A stretch of DNA of 64,000 nt, from positions 652,671 through 716,670 of the forward strand of contig WTPW01000083.1 of the NCBI GenBank assembly GCA_009809945.1. The letters run 5' to 3'. Positions 57,340-64,000 of the stretch are shown here, piece by piece. The notes beneath the pieces are model-generated. The model searched no databases. It had not been told where the DNA came from and worked only from the letters and a program-made list of their open reading frames with translations. A program made the position numbers and the translations under genes. Each line of letters starts with the position of its first letter. Position 1 is the first letter of the stretch. The stretch is from Gigaspora margarita. Lineage: Eukaryota; Glomeromycota; Glomeromycetes; Diversisporales; Gigasporaceae.

Positions 57340-58370
57340 GGGTCCTATTTTTTATACCCCCCACATTTATTATTCATACCCCCCTGCAGATTTAACTTTT
57401 TTTAAAAATTTGAGCAAAGAATACCAGACTGAATTTAGTAAACTTTTTTCTTTTACATTCTATAGATTCATAGAATTCAAATAAAAAAAAGTTTACTGAA
57501 TTTGGCCCAGTAGTTGCTGAGATACCTTTGCTCAAAGTTAGAAAAAATCAAAACGTCCATCAAAACAAACTATAAAAAATTTACTTTAAACTTTGAGTGA
57601 AGATATCTCTGCAACTACTAAGCCAAATTTAGTGAACTTTTTTTTGTTTGAATTCTATGAATCTATAGAATTAAAATAAAAAAAAATTTATAGAATTTAT
57701 CTTAATAATTACAGAGTTATCTTCANNNNNNNNNNNNNNNNNNNNNNNNNNNNNNNNNNNNNNNNNNNNNNNNNNNNNNNNNNNNNNNNNNNNNNNNNNN
57801 NNNNNNNNNNNNNNNNNNNNNNNNNNNNNNNNNNNNNNNNNNNNNNNNNNNNNNNNNNNNNNNNNNNNNNNNNNNNNNNNNNNNNNNNNNNNNNNNNNNN
57901 NNNNNNNNNNNNNNNNNNNNNNNNNNNNNNNNNNNNNNNNNNNNNNNNNNNNNNNNNNNNNNNNNNNNNNNNNNNNNNNNNNNNNNNNNNNNNNNNNNNN
58001 NNNNNNNNNNNNNNNNNNNNNNNNNNNNNNNNNNNNATTCATCGAATTCAAACAAAAAAAAGTTCATTAAATTTGGCTTAGTAGTTGCAGAGATATCTTC
58101 GCTCAAAGTTTAAAGTAAATTTTGTATAGTTTGTTTTGATGGACGTTTTGATTTTTTTCTAACTTTGAGCAAAGGTATCTCAGCAACTACTGGGCCAAAT
58201 TCAGTAAACCTTTTTTTATTTGAATTCTATGAATCTATAGAATGTAAAAGAAAAAAGTTTACTAAATTCAGTCTAGTAGTCACTAAGATATCTTTGCTCA
58301 AATTTTTAAAAAAAGTTAATCTGCAGGGGGGTATGAATAATAAATGTGGGGGGTATAAAAAATAGGACCC
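57340..58370. mobile_element. 1 kb palindromic TIR element with an assembly gap at its centre
   Basis: Ends GGGTCCTATTTTTTATACCC and, complemented, the same, flanked by TATGAATA on both sides (57332-57339, 58371-58378). Arms of about 385 and 334 bp contain alternating inverted copies of a sub-module: AGTTTACTGAATTTGGCCCA, GTAGTTGCTGAGATACCTTT, GCTCAAAGTT, and AATTCTATGAATCTATAGAA between. An 8-bp duplication suggests hAT or a similar superfamily. If the TA belongs to the ends, the duplication shrinks to TGAA. Confidence 0.82.
57726..58036. other. Assembly gap (311 undetermined bases)
   Basis: A continuous run of N in the loop of the palindrome. The two sides read into each other as inverted repeats, so the missing part is probably the rest of the arms and loop. 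Confidence 0.99.
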
Positions 58371-58378
58371 TATGAATA

Positions 58379-58860
58379 TTGGCAATCAGATGTTATAATC
58401 CATATTTAGTCAAATTTTGTAATTATAACAAGGATTTATTATTAATAAAAATAAAATCAAAATTTTTTTGTAATAGTGATTATAGGTGATTTGTGACTAT
58501 AATAAGGTTTTTTACTATATTTAAGTCTGTTGCACAATATTGGGTGCTTATATAGAGGTGTGACTATATGGGGTGTGACTATAGAGAGATCAAAATTTAA
58601 TTTTACAAGTTTAATATATTATTAGTTTCTATAATTTAAAAATAGGAATATTGATGGGAAGAGATAGATGGGACGTCCTGAAATGAGACGCTAAAGGCCA
58701 AAAAGTTTGGGACAGTCAAAATATACAACACTGATTTCGGGCATACCAATTTTATCTGTGTTATTATTTGTAACTTTAATTTGCAGTCAAGCCTCAGTTA
58801 CATCATTCTTTTGTCCAAAGAATTAGGATATAGCTAAGGTAAATTTTAACATATTGGTGA
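58379..58860. other. AT-rich 3' flank of the O-methyltransferase
   Basis: Contains pogo-like end words near 58550-58592. At 58704-58735 a single hAT-type end, GGCCAAAAAGTTTGGGACAG then TCAAAATATACAACACTG, is related to 16947-17214. The partner end is missing. Confidence 0.55.
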
Positions 58861-60331
58861 TTATTCACATATTAAAGCTTTTTTTTTTTGAATTAACATA
58901 ACTCCATCAAAGCACGTTAAAAGTATTTGTGTAGTTCGTTGATCATTGGCGGCATATTCGTTAAATGCATGCATGTGTTTAGCCCGGTCAGGAATTTGAC
59001 TGAGGTCTTCTCCTTTGGCTATTTGAACTACAAGTCCCTCAGATAAAGCTGTTAAAAATAATTTTTTTTATAATCAGAAAATGTCAGTTTATATATCTAA
59101 ATGGGATTGAAATTTCCTTAATTAAATTTAGAATTTGGTAGTAAACCTATGTCCTGATTAGTTTTCATTAAAAAAGATCCGAACGACTTCAGTATTTTTA
59201 ATGGGCATAAAGTAACATTCACGGAGAGTACCAACAAAACTGTATGCAAAATTAATATGGAAATTACTATCGTCAACGGCCTTTCACATGCGCTTGTCAA
59301 TAGCAGTCGTTAAATACTGGCAACAGGATGTTAGATAGATTAGTCGCGCAACCCAAAAATTTAGCAGATTGGTCAAATTTAGGTTAGGAAACATCGGAAC
59401 TAGGGGGGTATTAGCAAATAATACCAGTCTATATTGCAGCAAAATAATCGTCTTAGTAATTCTGCTTGGACTTAATTAGTAAAATTTTGGAAAATTTTAT
59501 CAATTCCGGCTCTTTCCGACCCGAATCTGGTCCGATCAACTATGTGAGATGCCAGACACTCAAAATATCGAATTCGTTCAGATCTTGACCATAATAGCAC
59601 TAATATTATACTTAACCCGAATCTAAATTTAATTTCAATTTAACACGAGTAATGAAAAATTAGTCAAACCATTATCAACGACGATAAATCCATCATCAGA
59701 AAGAAGGCTTCGTTCGAGAATAATGTTATAATAGTTGATATAATTTATCTTATCAGCATCTAATTTCCGACAAGAGAATTATATAAATTGTTGATATTAA
59801 AAAATACATATTTATCTTATTTAAAACAAATTGTCATACCAAGAAATATCAAATCGTATTGTACCGAATTATCCAAATTTGAAAGTCTAAAGTTTTTTAA
59901 AAGATTTTCGTTTATTAATTCTATAGTGATGAAGATAGATAAATTAACACTCACGTATCAACTGCATCACCAAGTTTCAGCTCAATCAGGTGTCCAAGCC
60001 CTGAAGATTGTATGTTCTCTTTCGCCACTTTAAAATTTTCTATGTTCTTTTCTAACGTAACTACTTTTGCTTCTGATCCTCGCTCTTTTAGACCTTCGGC
60101 CATGCACAACGCCGAATAACCAGTGAGAGCTCCAATCTCCAGTACTCTTGTAGTTTTACTCATCTGTACAAGAAACTTCAAAAAAGCTCCTTGTACCGGA
60201 GTTATCATCTGATAAGCTTTTGGGCATGAAGATATGGTTTTCTTCTGGACTGCTTCTAAATAAGGTGATTGTTTAGCGGTGTATTCCAAGGAATACTGTT
60301 CGTTCGGACTGAAATTTGATTTATCGAACAT
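58861..60331 (-). CDS. Cation-dependent O-methyltransferase (caffeoyl-CoA type), four exons
   Basis: Minus-strand exons: 59955-60331, 59840-59886, 59670-59759 and 58861-59048. Phases fit and yield 233 residues, the usual size of this family. The SAM-binding motif is TRVLEIGALTGYSALCMAEG (residues 61-80). The metal site is D142 in FLDADK with D170-N171 in VVDN, and the family's C-terminal H-A-F-N-E-Y / D-G-V-M-L-I pattern is present. It should transfer a methyl group from SAM to a catechol-like hydroxyl using a divalent metal in the cytosol; the natural substrate is unknown. Introns are 68, 80 and 621 bp, all GT-AG. The long third intron contains an unrelated-looking open stretch (59118-59300). 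The start at 60331 gives the typical N-terminus before Y-x-L-E. The gene appears intact and isolated. Confidence 0.88.
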
Positions 60332-61330
60332 GGTTCATCAAGTACAGACATATGGCACTCGATTTTGGATTTTTATCTTTAACGTTTTTTTATGTGTAGC
60401 GACTTACATAAAGTGATGTAGCAAATTTCCAAATTTGTATGTACACTTGCCTTACTACTGTTGCATTGGAATAAATAGAGAATTAATAATCAGATTTACA
60501 GATTTCAATAGAGATGGCGCATTTAATCTCATCAACTTGAGTGAAATGGTGTGTGTGATTTTCGAATTATGATTAGGATAGATTTAACTTGTTATTTCCT
60601 TCAAGTTGACATGCAGTCAACAGATCGAAAAGATGGCTAACGATGCTTACCAGGCACATGAACACAGCTAAATATAGATCGTGCACCAGTCAAACGCAAC
60701 TCTGGCAGCGCTGCAAATTATTGTCACTTGAAAAAATGTATCAAGATTTAGACATCAACTTCCAGATCCGGTAACTATGAGGCGCCGGGCAGTGCAAAGA
60801 TCACGTCATGGGAAACTACACGGAAACTCGGACATTACTTTCTATCAACTTCGCAAAAAAGATCCACCGAGGCACAGCAATCAACTACATACGTGTTCAA
60901 CGCCTAACTGAATTGACAAACATTCCATTTGCGGCCCTGTCCCACAAGGAATAATACTACTTAATTCAAAAAAAAAATAACATCTCCGAATCAAACATTC
61001 CCAGCACATCAAGTGGAAATGGTTCGAATCCTGCCATTTTCGTGGCAGCTGCTTATTTCATTTGTCGGCCGGCCTGCGTTACGCAGGCGGGAAACAACCG
61101 ACCTATGCTGTGCTACACCGTTATGAAATACCCGGCGCAATCTTAAATAAAATTAATTTCCGGTATATCACACCGGACTCATTCCAACATATATCACATG
61201 AGTGCGATGCTTTTCGAAATTTATAAAAAATTTTTTTAACGTTGTCTTTATTATTGTGGCTGTGATATGTGCACTTCGTATCCCGTTTTTTCCTGCCATA
61301 TTCACGGCTTTGCTGAATCTGCATGAATTA
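60332..61330. other. Intergenic region upstream of the O-methyltransferase
   Basis: Less AT-rich than the transposon-filled parts. No gene could be supported. A tRNA-like box B word (GGTTCGAATCCTGCC, 61020-61034) lies here without a foldable tRNA around it. Confidence 0.45.
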
Positions 61331-61620
61331 TCAAATTATCGCATAAATCTTGGGGGAATTTATAAATAAGGGCCCGAAAAATGAAAAATTAGGGCTAGGA
61401 CTATTAACCCTATAAGTAAATTGGACCAGATCGGCACGGACATTTGTGGCACGGGTCAAGATCCGGATTTGTACGGTTATGGTCCGAATTTGTACGGATT
61501 TCGCGGGCCGTATGCCCGTGACAATTGGAGCGTAAATGGCTCGGGTTTTGCAGCAGTTTACTAGTCGAATCGGCACGGGATTTGGCGCGGGTAATGAACG
61601 TAATTCATGTGCCACCGCGT
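61331..61620. other. GC-richer non-coding patch
   Basis: CGGCACGG, CGGATTTGTACGG and CGGGTAATGAACG-type words repeat, giving a composition unlike the surroundings. A 94-codon minus-strand frame runs through but has no recognisable feature. It may be a degraded GC-rich transposable element. Confidence 0.35.
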
Positions 61621-61856
61621 AACGATGTGGTTAACTATTAAAACATAAATTTATATAAGTAATCAATAAAAGATGAACAAGCTAACTGCATATGAAGCAA
61701 AATTTTGTAATGAATTTTTTTTGTTAAGACACACAGGGAAGCTTCATCAGTGAAATCATGAGATATCACTCTTTTTTTAAAAAAAATCCTTTACCGATCT
61801 TTAGCTCTCCACGAAACGAGCCAACACGTGTGTGACGTACACATACGTGTCATCTG

Positions 61857-62148
61857 GGAGCGGGTCAAATCCCGACAAACAGAATCCCGACAGGTCATAA
61901 TCCCGACAAAAAAATCCCGACAATAATAATCCCGACAATCCCGACAACAAAAAAATCATTAAATTTATTTAAGTTAGGTTAGGGTTAGGTGAGTGCCTAG
62001 GATAGGGTTAGGATAGGGTTAGGGTGAGCGCCTGGGCTAGGGTTTGGTTTAGTTGATTTTATAGTAAAGTTGCTCAAGGAAAGCTTTTTTTGATTGTCGG
62101 GATTATGACCTGTCGGGATTTTGTTTGTCGGGATTTTGACCCAAACCC
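61857..62148. mobile_element. CCCGACA-rich MULE-type MITE (292 bp)
   Basis: GTGTCATCTG is duplicated at 61847-61856 and 62149-62158. The ends GGAGCGGGTCAAATCCCGAC and, complemented, GGGTTTGGGTCAAAATCCCG pair, followed by a chain of AATCCCGACA words on the left and TGTCGGGATT words on the right. The loop (61970-62050) is a run of GGTTAGGGTTAGG / GGATAGGGTTAGG words. A 9-10 bp duplication suggests a Mutator-like superfamily. Confidence 0.88.
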
Positions 62149-62158
62149 GTGTCATCTG

Positions 62159-62874
62159 AACGTGCCATTTCATATGACGTGATATTACCAGTCGATTAAG
62201 ATGTCTCGAAGATCACGGGGGTAAATTTTTTACTGTGAAATTTGAGTGATCAACATCTCTGTAAATTGCAACGGTGTCCTGCTTTTGATCACTGGTTTCA
62301 GCGGTTTTATAAAAGCAATTTGCACTCACGAGATATAGTGCAACAACTTAGAAATTAAATACTATATCATAAATAAGTTTAAAGCGGGATAGGAAATAAA
62401 CCAAAAAGAATCTTCCCCTCAAAGATAGCCTTTCTTTTCATATTTTATAGTACTAGTATATAATAGAGCTTGACATTTTACCGATTTAAAGCTTTTGTAT
62501 GCTTTTGCGCGTAGTATAAGTATTTTAATAACTTCACTTTGATTTTAAAGTTTTTTTTCGACAAAAAAAAACAAAGTACTTAAAAATTCTTGCATTTTAT
62601 AGTACCTATTGCAGAGAACGAACTACCTGTGTTTGTTCAAAGATTTTAGAGCGGAAATGAATATATTACTATTCGGCAATTTTTTTCGTACATCAGTTTG
62701 TGTAACCTTGCGTACATCAATTCGGCTCAGCCAATAAAATTATAAGAAAATTTATATTAATCAAAAAGACGGAGTTGCAATAATGCATAAAAATCTGTGT
62801 ACATGATATAATAAATAAAAAATCAAATGAAACATATTTATACTCTGCAATAGATCGTTTTGTTTTATTAATAA
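62159..62874. other. AT-rich stretch
   Basis: No gene recognised. Confidence 0.45.
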
Positions 62875-63807
62875 CATGGAAAACATGGAATCAGAATTTA
62901 CCTATCCGACCTTCGACGAAACATGTATAAATACTGATATTATGGAGTTGGACCATATTTTTGGAGCCTTTAACGATCATATACATAATAGTACTGCAGA
63001 CGTTATCATGTTATAGAGTCAGAATATACTTTTGAAACTTATGACGAAGTTTTTGTAGATAATAGCATTTTTAAACCAAAAAATACCTTAGAAATGCATA
63101 TAGATAGTAGTATTGTAGCATCGGGATGCATTTTTAATACCTTCTCTGAGGCACGTGCAACAATTGAGAAATATGCTGCACAAACAAATGTGTTATAATT
63201 TTAGGTAAAACAACTCGAAATTCAGATAAAAGTGACTATAGACAAGCACTATTTGTTTGTGAAAAGCAAGGCAAATACAGTGGAGTAAAATAAAGAATAT
63301 ACAACAAAACGTATTGGCTGCCCTTTTGCAATTGCTATAAATTATCGAAAACGTTCTCAAAAATTTGCTATAACAAAGTCAATTTTGGAGCATAATCATG
63401 AACTCTGTTTGGATGTTACAAAAGTTAGCACTGTTGCATGTAAATTTGATAAAGATGATCTCGGTTTAATTGAAAACTTCATGATGATGAATTAAGAACC
63501 AAAGGTGTATTTTCTGTACTTAACTCAGTAAGCTGCAAGTACATTCACAAACCTGATGTTTATAATGCCATAAGTCATCATTGCCAGCATAAACTTCATG
63601 GTTTGAATGAGATTGAGATGCTCTTTAACTTTATATGATGATGAAAATATTTTAGGATATACAGCATTAAAAGCAGCTTATAATACTGAATGCGATCAAG
63701 ATGCTGAATTTGTTCAAGGAATTTTTTGGGCATACTGTAGTGCATTTTCTGAATTTATAATTACAAAAGATGTTCTTATTATTGATGCGACATACAAGAC
63801 CAACTGA
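62875..63807 (+). pseudogene. Second MULE/FAR1-type transposase, dead and interrupted
   Basis: Pieces in shifting frames give an acidic N-terminus (MENMESEFTYPTFDE), then IFNTFSEARATIEKYAAQTN and FVCEKQGKYSG. RIGCPFAIAINYRKRSQKF and HNHELCLD follow, a FAR1-like zinc DNA-binding domain with C..C..H-N-H. Next come DDELRTKGVFSVLNS and finally IIDATYKTN (63778-63804), the first catalytic D of the MULE core. There are stops and frameshifts from about 63015 onward. The gene breaks off at 63807, where foreign sequence starts. It is a different subfamily from the one at 40.6-43.4 kb. Confidence 0.82.
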
Positions 63808-64000
63808 TTTTCTATGCATTAAGGGTAGGGTGTACAAATTTCCAATTTCATATAAAATCGATTGTAGATCAAATTTGTGTAACCAATTTATATGATATCA
63901 TATGATTTACATGTAAACATCATATGTTCTGACCAATCAATTCTTTGTACAACCTACAAAAATCATATAGCGTCCTACAAAAATTTAATTATATGTAAAG
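63808..64000. mobile_element. Start of an inserted element cut by the window end
   Basis: Sequence unrelated to the MULE gene begins right after its D-A-T-Y-K-T-N motif. It contains GGGTGTACAAATTTCC, and later TTGTACAACC and CATATGATTTACATG / CATCATATG inverted words, so it may be a TIR element. Its end lies outside the window. Confidence 0.4.

Noticed and set aside
57671..58106. Long open frames over the N run
   Set aside because: They exist only because undetermined bases contain no stop codons.
59118..59300. 60-codon minus-strand frame as a separate gene
   Set aside because: It lies wholly inside intron 3 of the O-methyltransferase, which splices cleanly around it.
6269..60331. Biosynthetic gene cluster of P450 and O-methyltransferase
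   Set aside because: The genes are 50 kb apart with only transposon debris between them and no core synthase gene.
61020..61045. tRNA-like T-loop word GGTTCGAATCCTGCC
   Set aside because: The bases 5' of the loop do not pair with those 3' of it, and no acceptor, D or anticodon arm could be folded around it.
61331..61615. 94-codon minus-strand frame in the GC-richer patch
   Set aside because: The translation is repetitive and arginine/isoleucine-rich, following DNA words and not a protein pattern.

Overview
The window looks like nuclear DNA of an arbuscular mycorrhizal fungus, most likely Rhizophagus or a close relative. The reasons are its very high A+T content, small AT-rich introns, decayed FAR1-type MULE transposases, a decayed Helitron and a decayed Ty3/gypsy chromovirus with the style known from that lineage, and a P450 of matching style. 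This assignment rests on recognised families, not on a database match.

Only two genes look intact. One is a seven-exon cytochrome P450 on the plus strand (6269-8427, 510 residues after splicing, all P450 signatures present). It needs a GC-AG intron just after the heme-binding loop to stay in frame. The other is a four-exon, cation-dependent caffeoyl-CoA-type O-methyltransferase on the minus strand (58861-60331, 233 residues). They lie 50 kb apart, and nothing suggests a shared cluster or pathway.

The rest is repeats and transposon debris. Positions 1-2450 hold an ATCGAT-rich patch, a degenerate satellite of about 110 bp per unit, and a TA-flanked terminal-inverted-repeat (TIR) element. Positions 8.6-16.9 kb hold inverted repeats, a frameshifted unknown gene (12.8-13.8 kb) and a 1.1 kb fold-back element. 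Positions 16.9-18.0 kb hold a hAT MITE and a minus-strand tRNA-derived SINE. Positions 18.6-23.9 kb are a large array of the same satellite, itself invaded by a GC-rich hAT element and smaller MITEs. Positions 24.0-24.7 kb are a fold-back element with a telomere-like centre.

Positions 25.5-38.4 kb form a deep nest. A Helitron-like Rep pseudogene runs directly into a Ty3/gypsy gag-pol-chromodomain pseudogene, which is split by two hAT elements (8-bp duplications) and one 3.2 kb MULE-type element (9-bp duplication). A SINE and a MITE sit inside the first hAT. Positions 40.0-43.4 kb are a dead FAR1/MULE transposase gene. Positions 44-58.6 kb hold many TIR elements (hAT-, Harbinger-, MULE- and TA-type), a 2.1 kb palindrome carrying a SINE, a kinase fragment and a 1 kb palindrome whose centre is an assembly gap. 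Positions 60.3-64.0 kb hold a CCCGACA-rich MULE-type MITE and a second, unrelated dead MULE transposase.

In several cases the host reading frame or an un-inserted repeat copy gives the empty site, so element ends and target duplications can be read to the base. No rRNA, convincing tRNA, CRISPR array or bacterial operon was seen.
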